Source: Armatimonadota bacterium (GTDB lineage: Bacteria; Armatimonadota; Fimbriimonadia; Fimbriimonadales; Fimbriimonadaceae). Taken from it: a stretch of DNA of 48,090 nt. The DNA lies in NCBI GenBank assembly GCA_018268335.1, contig JAFDWT010000019.1, positions 1 through 48,090 on the forward strand, read 5' to 3'. Shown piece after piece: positions 23,058 to 31,420 of this stretch. Below the pieces are notes generated by a model, which ran no database searches, had not been told where the DNA came from, and saw only the letters and a program-made list of their open reading frames with translations. Numbering within the stretch: the stretch's first letter is position 1; every line of letters starts with the position of its first letter. Position numbers and translations under genes: made by a program.

Positions 23058-24050
23058 TTACTTGCCGGCCCGGCTCTTGATCTCGTCGACCTCGGCGAGG
23101 CAGACGCGCAGCGATTCGCGGGAGGAGGCTGGGGTCACGGTCTCCACTGGCTGGCCATTCTTCACCCGGTCGACGAAGTACGCCAGCTCCGCGTAGTAGC
23201 CACCCAAGTCGCTGATGTTGCCGCCGCCGGCTGCGCTCATCTTGGGGAATTCCGGCACGATGGCGTCGCCGGTCGCCTCGAAAACGGTCAGCGGCCCGCC
23301 GTCCATGATCATCACGGCTTTCTCGAACACCGCCCGGAAAGCCATTTTGAACGGGGCGCCCTTGGGAAGGTTCCAGCCGCCCTCCAGGTGGGCGACGGCG
23401 GAGCCGAACCGCATGGTGGTGAAGGCGTGGCTCGCGCCGCTGGCGTCGACGGTGCCGTAGCTGACCGTCTCGTCGGGCGTGCCCAGGAGGTAGAGAGCGA
23501 AATCGGTGTCATGGATGTGCATGTCCAGGACGCCGCCGCCGGCCTTCTCTTCGTCGGCCAGCCAGTTGTCGCTGGAGTAGCTGGGGAAGGCGCCGTAGCG
23601 GGTCAGGTTGACGCTGAGCAGCTTGCCGTAGCGGCCGTCCACTGCCGCTTGCTTGAGATACGCGTACTCTGGCCAGAAACGGATGCAGTGGGCGATCATC
23701 AGCTGCTTGCCGCTCGCCAGGGCGGCAGCAGCCATCTCGTCGGCCTCGGCGAGCGAGCGGGCCATCGGCTTTTCGCAGACGACGTGCTTGCCTGCTTGCA
23801 ATGCCTCGATCGTGGCGGCGGCGTGGCGGTGGGTGGGGAGGCAAACATCGACGATGTCGAGTTCCTCGCCGGCCAGCATGCCTTCCAGGGTGGGATAGAG
23901 CTTCAGGCCGAAGTCACCGGCAAAGGCGGTGCCTCGGTCCGGCTTGTGGTCGACGCAGGCGACGAGCTCGGCGTCCTCCAAAATCTGATAGACGTTGGCG
24001 TGCATCCGCCCCATGAACCCGCAACCGACGATCCCGACCTTCAGAGCCAT
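23058..24050 (-). CDS. Cytoplasmic Gfo/Idh/MocA oxidoreductase
   Basis: This 330-residue protein has no signal peptide. VGIVGCGFMGRMHANVYQ opens the NAD(P)-binding domain, CEKPMARS carries the catalytic lysine, and GGGVLDMHIHDTDFALYLLG holds the Asp/His pair of the substrate domain. It resembles inositol 2-dehydrogenase and other sugar dehydrogenases, but the substrate is not readable. It starts ten bases after the stop of the caspase-like gene and has a TAGACT hexamer that includes that stop codon, so it may be transcribed both from the upstream operon and by itself. Confidence 0.92.
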   Translation of the reverse strand: MALKVGIVGCGFMGRMHANVYQILEDAELVACVDHKPDRGTAFAGDFGLKLYPTLEGMLAGEELDIVDVCLPTHRHAAATIEALQAGKHVVCEKPMARSLAEADEMAAAALASGKQLMIAHCIRFWPEYAYLKQAAVDGRYGKLLSVNLTRYGAFPSYSSDNWLADEEKAGGGVLDMHIHDTDFALYLLGTPDETVSYGTVDASGASHAFTTMRFGSAVAHLEGGWNLPKGAPFKMAFRAVFEKAVMIMDGGPLTVFEATGDAIVPEFPKMSAAGGGNISDLGGYYAELAYFVDRVKNGQPVETVTPASSRESLRVCLAEVDEIKSRAGK

Positions 24051-24057
24051 GCTCCGG

Positions 24058-24063
24058 AGTCTA
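24058..24063 (-). promoter_or_regulatory. Putative -10 (TAGACT) overlapping the caspase stop codon
   Basis: TAGACT lies seven bases before the ATG at 24050. Its first three bases are the TAG stop of the preceding caspase-like gene, so promoter and coding end coincide. Confidence 0.4.
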
Positions 24064-27057
24064 CCGAGGCATGTCGAACTGGAACGTCCACTGGGCGCAT
24101 TTCTCGTCCCACAGAGCCATGCGCACGCCCTCCCGGGCGACGTCGGGGCGGAGTTTGGCGACCGAGTCGGGCATCAGCCGCCCTGCAATGGCGAACTTGC
24201 CGTCGGTGGCGCGGAATGCTCCAAAGCGTGTCACTTGGCCGGTAAGGACGACCTTGGCTTGCCCCTCTCGCTCGACGGTGAAGGTCGCCGTGCCGTCTTC
24301 AGCGACCTCGGCAGTCAAGGTGGCAGGCGACGACGACGGCTGGCCGTCAAAACGTGCAGTGCCCTTAAGCGTCCTTGTCCCGACAAAGTCCTTGACAGTC
24401 GACGGAACGCACCAGGGCAGGCTGTCGAAGAGCGGGTTGCCTTCCCGGGCGTCCTGTGACCACAACACATACTCGTCACGCTTCACCCGCTCGGGCAGCA
24501 AAATGACCTGCCCGCGCCAAGCCATCATCAGCGAGCGGGCGACGACGTCTTGGTCGAAGGTATGGATTTGGGCTCTAAGTTCAGGCAAGAGCTTCTGGAT
24601 CGCCTCCTTGTCCTGTTTGTCCCCGTCCTTCTGGCCAGTCGCCATCGACATGCGGCACATCCAGACCAAACGCTTGGCCATGTCGTCGGTCACCTTGGCT
24701 GAGTTGGCGTCGATGTCGGCCAGGTCTTTGTCAGAGCCCGAGATGACCCTGTTCAAGTGGGCCAGGGCCCACATGTTCTGGCGGATACCGGAGTCCTTCG
24801 GCGGAGTCAGTTTATTGAACCGCTCGATCGCCTCGTCCCATCGGCCGGTGAACGCTAGGCCAGTGCACAAGCGCACCTGCATGCGCAGTTGATCGTCTCC
24901 CCAACCGCCCGAATCGACGATTTTGGCGGCCATGTCCAGGCGGCCGGCTGAGATGAGCTTTCTGAACCAAAGCGCCCGGACTAGCGCGACGGATTGGGGG
25001 TCGGACAGCACCTTCGTCAAAGACCGTTCAGCGATGAACCCGGCCTGGCCCGACGTGTCTCTGGCCGCGGAGAGAACATACGAGTAGCTCAGTGGCAGGA
25101 AACTGGTCGAGAGGTCGTCCAGGCGGTCTAGGAAGGGCAACAGACATGCCGAACAGATTCGTTGATACTGTGCATTGTCGATCCGATCCCGGTCTCTCGC
25201 CTCCTGTGCGGCCTCCTGGATGCCCCCATACAGGTAGCCCACGGTGATCAGATCGCCAACCCAGAGTTTGGCGAGATCGGCATGCTGGACCAGAGGGAGA
25301 TCGAATTTCTCCGTGACTTTGGCCAGCATGACGCCGCACTGGGCGTAAATGGAGCCCGGGTTGTCTTGGGCGACCTTGGCGATATCGTCTTTAAGCAGGT
25401 AGGCGTCGGACCGAAGGAGAGTGACGGCCTTCAGAAAATTTGGTCCATACGTGGAAGACTTGAGTGCCATACGGGCCACCCTTTTGCGCATGTCAAGCGG
25501 CGCCTCCTTGAAGCCGATCGCCAAATTGAGAATCCAGCGGTCGGCGATGTCGATCGACATCCCCCTGGCAGCGACCGCCAGCATGCCGGCGTAGTCTCTG
25601 GTTTTGCGGAGTAGCTCGAACTCCATGTCGAGCATCACCTTTTCGGCTGGTTCTTCGCCCTTGGCGGCACGGGCTTCTTTCAGGAGCTCCGCCGCGCGTT
25701 TGGCGTCTTCGGCATACTGGGCTAAGCGGGCGGTGAAGTAGAGCCCGATGCGGGTCTTTTCCCCGTAGTACTGGACCAAGGCGTCGCCGACTGTCAACAC
25801 TTCCGCCTGGGAAGCTGGGTCGACATACGCCCAGTGTTGCCAGAGCATGTCGGCAGAGCTGAAAGTGTGGTCGGCCTGCCAAATGCGCATGATGGCGTCG
25901 CGACGCATTTGATGGGTGACCGAGCTGTCGACCCACCACATGAGGGCCATGTCGCGGACAAAGCTGTCGGGACTGTTTTTGACCAGTTCGGCACAGAGAC
26001 TCTGGGCTTCTCGTTCGCGCCCGAGGAACCGGTAGATGCCGGCCAGTGCTCCGCGGTCGGCGGGGGTGAGTTGCCCCAAGCCCTCCAGCGACCGGCCGAC
26101 TTCGGCGGCGTTCTTGAAGTCCCGCTGGTCAATGTAGTACTGCATGACCGCGCGCAAGGCTTTCGTATAGACCCCCTTGCCGCGGTCCTGCGCAGTCTTG
26201 ACGAGCTCCTGGATCAACTCGTCTCCCTGACCGATCTTCGGCGGCACGAGAGCAAGCATCACGTCTTGGTTGGGGTCCGACCAAGCGTCGGGAACCTGTT
26301 TGGCGTCGCCGAACTGTCGTTCGGTCGAGGCGGAGACTTGTTCGACCACTTGCTTGGCGACCGCCGAGGCCCAGAGGGCGCCGTACTTTTGGTCCCTCGC
26401 CTTGGCATCGGCCAAGACCTTGGCAAGGGCGCTGGTGAAGTAGCCGTGGCCGGTCCGCGGGTTCTCGTAAGATCGTTGGCCGGGCGCGCAACCCAGAAGT
26501 ACGGCGATGTTGGCGGTGCGCCCGAGTTCCCGCAGTTCACGACCAAAGGGGTTCTTCTGTCCTTCGCGGCAGGCGTCGGCAACGATCAGGACGTTGTGCA
26601 TGCCCGCATCGACGAACCGCTTGACGATGTCTCTAACCGACACGCCAACTTGGGCGACGTTCTTGGGGTCGGCGTCGGTCGGGCACAGGTAGTCGCCTTG
26701 CGGCGTCCCGATGCCGTGGCCTGAGAAATAGAAGACAAAGAGATGGCCTGGGTCAAGTCGGCGGTCCTTGACCATCTTGTCGAGGGCGTCGAGGATGCTC
26801 CGGCTGGATAGTTTGCCCGCCTCGACGTCGGTCAACCGCTGGACCGTGGCCGGGTCGAACCCCAGGTCGTTCTTCAGGCTGCTCGCAAACATCTCCGCAT
26901 CGGAGGCTGCGTACTTGAGGGGCGCGAGCGAGGAGTACTTACTGGCCCCCAGCACCAGAGCCCAGCTACGGGCTGGCGCGAAGGCCTCTGGCTCCTGCGC
27001 ATGGCCGAGGGTGGCCAGGAGCAGGAGCGCGGGGGCGAGCCAGCGGAGCGGACGCAT
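24061..27057 (-). CDS. Exported caspase-like (peptidase C14) protein with long helical-repeat tail
   Basis: This 998-residue protein has a clear signal peptide (cut near LGHAQ, residue 21) and a caspase/metacaspase fold at about residues 30-270. WALVLGASKYSSLAPLKYAASDAE opens it, catalytic His114 lies in FVFYFSGHG and Cys163 in LIVADACREG. From about 300 a long, mostly alpha-helical region with TPR-like repeats (ALAGIYRFLGREREAQSLCAEL) reaches about residue 840. A beta-rich C-terminal domain follows. Most bacterial caspase homologues are cytoplasmic, and an exported one is notable. It starts on the last base of the M48 peptidase stop (TGATG), so the two are translated together. Its target is unknown. 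Confidence 0.9.
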   Translation of the reverse strand: MRPLRWLAPALLLLATLGHAQEPEAFAPARSWALVLGASKYSSLAPLKYAASDAEMFASSLKNDLGFDPATVQRLTDVEAGKLSSRSILDALDKMVKDRRLDPGHLFVFYFSGHGIGTPQGDYLCPTDADPKNVAQVGVSVRDIVKRFVDAGMHNVLIVADACREGQKNPFGRELRELGRTANIAVLLGCAPGQRSYENPRTGHGYFTSALAKVLADAKARDQKYGALWASAVAKQVVEQVSASTERQFGDAKQVPDAWSDPNQDVMLALVPPKIGQGDELIQELVKTAQDRGKGVYTKALRAVMQYYIDQRDFKNAAEVGRSLEGLGQLTPADRGALAGIYRFLGREREAQSLCAELVKNSPDSFVRDMALMWWVDSSVTHQMRRDAIMRIWQADHTFSSADMLWQHWAYVDPASQAEVLTVGDALVQYYGEKTRIGLYFTARLAQYAEDAKRAAELLKEARAAKGEEPAEKVMLDMEFELLRKTRDYAGMLAVAARGMSIDIADRWILNLAIGFKEAPLDMRKRVARMALKSSTYGPNFLKAVTLLRSDAYLLKDDIAKVAQDNPGSIYAQCGVMLAKVTEKFDLPLVQHADLAKLWVGDLITVGYLYGGIQEAAQEARDRDRIDNAQYQRICSACLLPFLDRLDDLSTSFLPLSYSYVLSAARDTSGQAGFIAERSLTKVLSDPQSVALVRALWFRKLISAGRLDMAAKIVDSGGWGDDQLRMQVRLCTGLAFTGRWDEAIERFNKLTPPKDSGIRQNMWALAHLNRVISGSDKDLADIDANSAKVTDDMAKRLVWMCRMSMATGQKDGDKQDKEAIQKLLPELRAQIHTFDQDVVARSLMMAWRGQVILLPERVKRDEYVLWSQDAREGNPLFDSLPWCVPSTVKDFVGTRTLKGTARFDGQPSSSPATLTAEVAEDGTATFTVEREGQAKVVLTGQVTRFGAFRATDGKFAIAGRLMPDSVAKLRPDVAREGVRMALWDEKCAQWTFQFDMPR

Positions 27058-28865
27058 CAGTCGGCGACGGGGGTCACGGTCAGGCCGATGATCTTGTCAT
27101 CTTTGACGCAGACGCCGAAGTTGAGCTCGGGAAAGTAGATCCACTGCTCCATTGTGTAGCCGCGGACCAGAGAGACTTCGACGCCTGAGTCGGCGGGGAC
27201 GATCTCTTCGAGCTTCTTCATGGTGTCGCCCACCTGGATCATCAGCCGGCGGTCGTCGGACAGTGCCTTCGGCTTGAGCACCAGGGCACCGTCCTTGGCG
27301 TACGTCGTCAGTCGCAGGGCCTGGCCCTCGCTAGCGATCACTGAGAAGTCTGATTCCGACCAGAGCATCTCTTTGAGGTCTTTGAAGTTGTCGTCATAGA
27401 CCTTCTCGACGGGCGTGGTGGCGAAGCCCTTGGCGATATTTTCGATCGTGTCGAAGAGCGAGAACTGTTTCCCACCGCTCCAGATCGCTGCGGCCGAGCA
27501 CATGGCCCCTTGGGCTGGCTTGATTTCGCCGGCTTCGATCTTGTTGGCGGTGCAGAAGGAGGCGTAGTTCTTGCTGACCTTCTCGTACTTCGGGTTGTCC
27601 TTGGTGTTGAGCTTCAGCCACTTGGACATGACCGTCGCCGCGATGGCCGCGTCGGTTTTGTCGCTGATCGTCGGCACTTGCTCGCCCAGGTTCAGGCCGA
27701 TGTAGCTGTTGATGAGGATCTTGTTGTCCTTGAACGTCGCGCGCTCGGCTTTGACCAGGGTGGCGACCGCCTCAGTTAGGCTGCCCGAGCGTTGCTGGCC
27801 GACGGCGATGTTGTTGGCGATCCGCAGCTTTTCCGGCCCGTCCATGGTCTTGGCCATGAGGTCGGTCAAGATCTTGACCCCCTGCTGCAGCGATTCTGGC
27901 TTGGCGTCGGGGTCGAGGACGAGGAGAACGCCCTTGATCTCTTGGACGCGGGCGTCGCCGGGGAGCTTGGACTCCGCAGCGGCGACTCGCTCTGTCGCGG
28001 CTTTATAGTTGCGTCGGTCTAGGTCGGTGATCGAAGCGCCTCGGGCAGCGACCGACGCGGAAGTCAGCATCGGCCCGAAGTCGGGCCGGAACCAAGTTGA
28101 CTTAACCGTTTCGCCCAAGTTGTCGTAGTAGCCCATCGTCGCAGCAAGGGCCGCGTTGGTGTAGGCCTCCATGAGCTTGGGCTCCTTGGCGATCGCACGG
28201 TCAAACATGCGGGCCGCCACGGCGAAGCTGCGGGCGTCCATGAAGGCGAGGCCGGCGTCGAAGTCCATGAGGGCGCGGGAGACCATCGGGTTGTCCTCGA
28301 TGGCAGCAGCGCGGGCACGCGAGCTGGGGTGGTCGCCCTGCAGGTTCTCCAGCCAGCCGCCCTGGGCGCGGAACTTCTCGTCCAGGGTCTTGAGCATGTC
28401 GACCATGTCTTGCTTCGAGTAACCGGCTCTCTGCAGCAGCCAGGCGCCGGTCGCATCAGCTTCGAGCTCTTGGTTGCGGGTGAAGAAGACTTTGAGGTCG
28501 TTGGGCTTCATGCCTTTGGACATGTGGCCTTTGCTCAGGTGCGAAATCTCGTGGGCCACGACGGCGCGGATCAGGCGCTCGTCTTCGACCACCTTGAGCA
28601 GGCCGCCGAGGACCACCATCTTGCAGCGTGGCTTGTCGCCCTTCTTCTCGGGGGCCTCGACCGTGGCGTAGGCGTTCTCCTCTTTGCTGTCCTTGTCGAA
28701 AACGCACTTGATGGGATAGGCGTAGTCGGGGTTTTTGACGGTATAAGCCTCGAGTTCCTTGACCATCTTCTCCAGCTTTTCCTGGCTGAAGCCGGCTGCC
28801 CAAGAACGTGTGGCCAAAGCGGCCAAAAGCGATAATGACGTGAGTCGAACGAAGCGGTTGTCCAT
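27057..28865 (-). CDS. Exported M48-family metallopeptidase with TPR-like tail
   Basis: This 602-residue protein has a signal peptide (cut near SWAAG, residue 24). The zinc site is HEISH (105-109), with the third ligand Glu133 in NQELEADATGAW, the M48 (HtpX/BepA-like) pattern. GDHPSSRARAAAIE follows, as in BepA/YfgC-like enzymes. From about 195 a TPR-like helical region (AARMFDRAIAKEPKLMEAYTNAAL) carries on, and the last 150 residues form a separate domain. BepA-type proteases handle misfolded outer-membrane proteins. The ATG at 28865 follows a short AT-rich stretch. The gene is the first of a two-gene coupled unit with the caspase-like protein. Confidence 0.93.
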   Translation of the reverse strand: MDNRFVRLTSLSLLAALATRSWAAGFSQEKLEKMVKELEAYTVKNPDYAYPIKCVFDKDSKEENAYATVEAPEKKGDKPRCKMVVLGGLLKVVEDERLIRAVVAHEISHLSKGHMSKGMKPNDLKVFFTRNQELEADATGAWLLQRAGYSKQDMVDMLKTLDEKFRAQGGWLENLQGDHPSSRARAAAIEDNPMVSRALMDFDAGLAFMDARSFAVAARMFDRAIAKEPKLMEAYTNAALAATMGYYDNLGETVKSTWFRPDFGPMLTSASVAARGASITDLDRRNYKAATERVAAAESKLPGDARVQEIKGVLLVLDPDAKPESLQQGVKILTDLMAKTMDGPEKLRIANNIAVGQQRSGSLTEAVATLVKAERATFKDNKILINSYIGLNLGEQVPTISDKTDAAIAATVMSKWLKLNTKDNPKYEKVSKNYASFCTANKIEAGEIKPAQGAMCSAAAIWSGGKQFSLFDTIENIAKGFATTPVEKVYDDNFKDLKEMLWSESDFSVIASEGQALRLTTYAKDGALVLKPKALSDDRRLMIQVGDTMKKLEEIVPADSGVEVSLVRGYTMEQWIYFPELNFGVCVKDDKIIGLTVTPVAD

Positions 28866-29044
28866 AACAAAATGACCTGTTCAGCGATGCCTGACGGGTG
28901 ACGCGCCCCCCCATTTCGCTGATGTGCCCGATACTAGGGCTTACACCGGGGAATATCGGCTTCTCTAGCCCCTTTGGCTTAGGGACGCAGTGGGTCTAGG
29001 CCGCGATTCTAGCAAGGGGTGGGCAGCCTGGAATATGCTGGGCC
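28866..29044. other. Divergent intergenic region, 179 bases
   Basis: This gap separates the divergent M48 and alpha/beta-hydrolase genes. It holds a run of seven C (28908-28914), a TATGCT hexamer near the plus-strand start and an AT-rich patch before the M48 start. I see no open frame with a signal and no strong hairpin. Confidence 0.5.
29034..29039 (+). promoter_or_regulatory. Putative -10 (TATGCT) of the hydrolase-galT operon
   Basis: AATATGCT ends five bases before the ATG at 29045. No purine-rich ribosome site is present between the hexamer and the start. Confidence 0.35.
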
Positions 29045-31420
29045 ATGCTACGCCGGATCGTCCTTTTCGCCTGCCTTGTATCTGCTCTGCCGGTTCAGGC
29101 AGCGGAGACTATCCTGCGCGATGCAGTCTCGATGCGTGTCCGGGGTGGGGCCCGCTCCATCATCCGGGTCGATCCGGTCGAAGCCCAATTTGTAGCCGGC
29201 ACTGGTGCGGCGGTCGGTTCCTTTGAGGGCTGGACTTCGGTCCAGGCGGGTACGGACGGCTGGTTCTCTGGTCCGGAGGCCCGAGGGGGTTATTTGGCGT
29301 TCACCGTGCAAGCAGCTGCTGACAGAGCTGTCTTCGTGGAAGCTCCTGGCTCTGGAGTCGTCTACATCAACGGTACGCCTCGCGCCGGTGACCCCTATTC
29401 CTACGGCTACATGTCGTTGCCTGCCTTGCTCAAGAAAGGAGCGAACCGCATTGTCGTACAGGCTGGTCGCGGGCGGGTTCAAGTGAAGCTGGTTGATGTT
29501 TCAAAGCCTGTCTCCTTGGATTTGCGCGATGCGACGCTACCGGACGTCGTGCCTGGCGAGAAAGGCAAGCAACTGGCTTCCGTCGTGGTGCGCAACGCCA
29601 CGGACCGGGTTGTCATGGCGGTCTTGGATGGGGGTGCCGGTCGGTCGGTGCCGACTTCTGTGCCTTCGTTTTCATTCCGTAAGGTCGGTGTCGAACTGCC
29701 TGCCTCTGGCGACGGCAAGGTGAAGCTCAACCTGTTGGTCGATGGTAAGACGGTGGACAGTGCGCCGGTCCAACTTGCGGTGCGCAAACCGGGTGAGGCG
29801 TTCAAGGTTACTTTCCGCAGCGAAATCGACGGGAGCGTGCAGTACTACGGCGTCAAGCCCTCGATGAACCCTGGTGCTGGGCAGGCGTTGTTCTTGAGCT
29901 TGCACGGGGCGAGCGTCGAGGCCCTTGGTCAGGCGCAAGCTTACGGCCCGCACACCTGGGGCTACGTCATTTGCCCGACCAACCGGCGGCCATATGGCTT
30001 TGACTGGGAAGACGTCGGCCGCCTGGACGCGCTGGAGGTGTTGAAGCACGCGCAGGCGAAGTTCAAGACTGATCCCCGCCTGACCTATCTGACCGGCCAC
30101 TCGATGGGCGGCCACGGCACCTGGCAGATCGGTGGCCACTATCCGGGGCTCTTTGCCGCCGTCGCGCCGAGCGCGGGGTGGATTAGTTTCAACACCTATG
30201 CCGGCGGATACCGGTACGACATGAACGACCCGGTGCAGGCGATGCTGTCGCGGGCCGGAAACACGTCGGACACGACTCTGCTGAAGCGAAACTACTGGCA
30301 GCAGGGCGTCTACATCCTGCATGGCGATGCCGACGACAATGTGCCGGTGACCGAGGCTCGGGCGATGGCCAAGCTGCTTGAGGGCCATCCTGACTTCACT
30401 TTGCGCGAAGTGCCTGGCATGAGCCACTGGTACGACACGACGCCCGATGCCGGTGCCGACTGTGTGGACTGGCCGGGAATCTTCGACATGTTCGCCCGGC
30501 ATCGACTGCCTGCGGTTGGAGACATCCGCGACATCGACTTCACTACGGTTTCGCCTGGCGTGTCGGCGACTTGCCACTGGGTGACGTTGCTGCAGCAGGA
30601 GCATCCGCTACTGCCGAGCCACGTTGTCTTGCACGCTGATTTGGCCGCGAAGAAGATCAGCGGGACGGTGGAGAACGTGTCGCGTGTCTCCTTCGACACG
30701 ACTGCACTTGGTGGCGGTGACTGGACGGTCGAGTTCAAGGGACAAAAGCCTGTGACCTTAATAAATAGGCAGCACCTTGTGCTGAAAAGTGAAGGAAGCT
30801 CTAGCCAGTGGGTTGCGGTCGACACAAAGCCGCTCGATGGAGAGAAGCAGCCTTCAAGGTACGGAGGCTTCAAATCCGTATTCAGCCACCGGGTTGTTTT
30901 GGTCTATGGAACGCATGGCACAAAGGAAGCAAACACTTGGACACTGGCGAAGGCCAAATTTGATGCCGAGCAGTTCGCGTATCGCGGGAATGGTGCGGTT
31001 GAGATTGTTTCGGACGATGAGCTTTTGAAGGGTAGGTTTGCGGGCCGGAACCTCTTGCTCTACGGCGACAGCAAGACAAACAGCGCTTGGAATGATGTCC
31101 TTGGGAGCAACCCCGGTTACCCGACCGTAGTGCCCGGGAAAGCTTCGATTGGCGACCAGAAGGTCGACGGCGACGTGGCGGTCATGTTTGTCCAGCCGCG
31201 CAAGGACGACCAGGTCGCGGTGGTCGGAATTGTCGCCGGCACTAGCCCGGCCGGCATGAGGCTCTGCGACAGGATGCCGTTCTTCACATCGGGCGCCGCC
31301 TTCCCTGACATTGTCGTGGTCAGCCCTGCCATGCTTGCGGACGGCCCGGGCGGCGTTGTCGGCGGAGGCTTCTTCGACCACTTGTGGTCGACGGCGAAGG
31401 GAGAGTTCATCTGGAGATGA
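29045..31420 (+). CDS. Exported alpha/beta hydrolase (prolyl-oligopeptidase-like)
   Basis: This 791-residue protein has a signal peptide (cut near LPVQA, residue 19). Beta-rich N-terminal domains (to about 265) lead to an alpha/beta-hydrolase core. Nucleophile Ser353 lies in TGHSMGGHG, the acid is Asp428, 430 or 431 in LHGDADDNVP, and His461 lies in GMSHWYD. An oxyanion-type LSLHG occurs near 286. The C-terminal third (after about 490) is a separate beta-rich region, partly coded by AT-richer DNA. It could be an esterase or a peptidase. The stop overlaps the galT start (ATGA), so export and sugar metabolism are tied in one operon. Confidence 0.88.
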   Translation: MLRRIVLFACLVSALPVQAAETILRDAVSMRVRGGARSIIRVDPVEAQFVAGTGAAVGSFEGWTSVQAGTDGWFSGPEARGGYLAFTVQAAADRAVFVEAPGSGVVYINGTPRAGDPYSYGYMSLPALLKKGANRIVVQAGRGRVQVKLVDVSKPVSLDLRDATLPDVVPGEKGKQLASVVVRNATDRVVMAVLDGGAGRSVPTSVPSFSFRKVGVELPASGDGKVKLNLLVDGKTVDSAPVQLAVRKPGEAFKVTFRSEIDGSVQYYGVKPSMNPGAGQALFLSLHGASVEALGQAQAYGPHTWGYVICPTNRRPYGFDWEDVGRLDALEVLKHAQAKFKTDPRLTYLTGHSMGGHGTWQIGGHYPGLFAAVAPSAGWISFNTYAGGYRYDMNDPVQAMLSRAGNTSDTTLLKRNYWQQGVYILHGDADDNVPVTEARAMAKLLEGHPDFTLREVPGMSHWYDTTPDAGADCVDWPGIFDMFARHRLPAVGDIRDIDFTTVSPGVSATCHWVTLLQQEHPLLPSHVVLHADLAAKKISGTVENVSRVSFDTTALGGGDWTVEFKGQKPVTLINRQHLVLKSEGSSSQWVAVDTKPLDGEKQPSRYGGFKSVFSHRVVLVYGTHGTKEANTWTLAKAKFDAEQFAYRGNGAVEIVSDDELLKGRFAGRNLLLYGDSKTNSAWNDVLGSNPGYPTVVPGKASIGDQKVDGDVAVMFVQPRKDDQVAVVGIVAGTSPAGMRLCDRMPFFTSGAAFPDIVVVSPAMLADGPGGVVGGGFFDHLWSTAKGEFIWR

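Noticed and set aside
23040-24245. Plus-strand open frame opposite the second Gfo/Idh gene
   Set aside because: It is antisense to a clear Rossmann-type gene, and the translation is low-complexity with no motif.
24061-27057. Caspase-like gene as a phage-defence effector (e.g. with gasdermin or CRISPR-type partners)
   Set aside because: It has an export signal and no defence partner nearby, so an intracellular suicide role does not fit.
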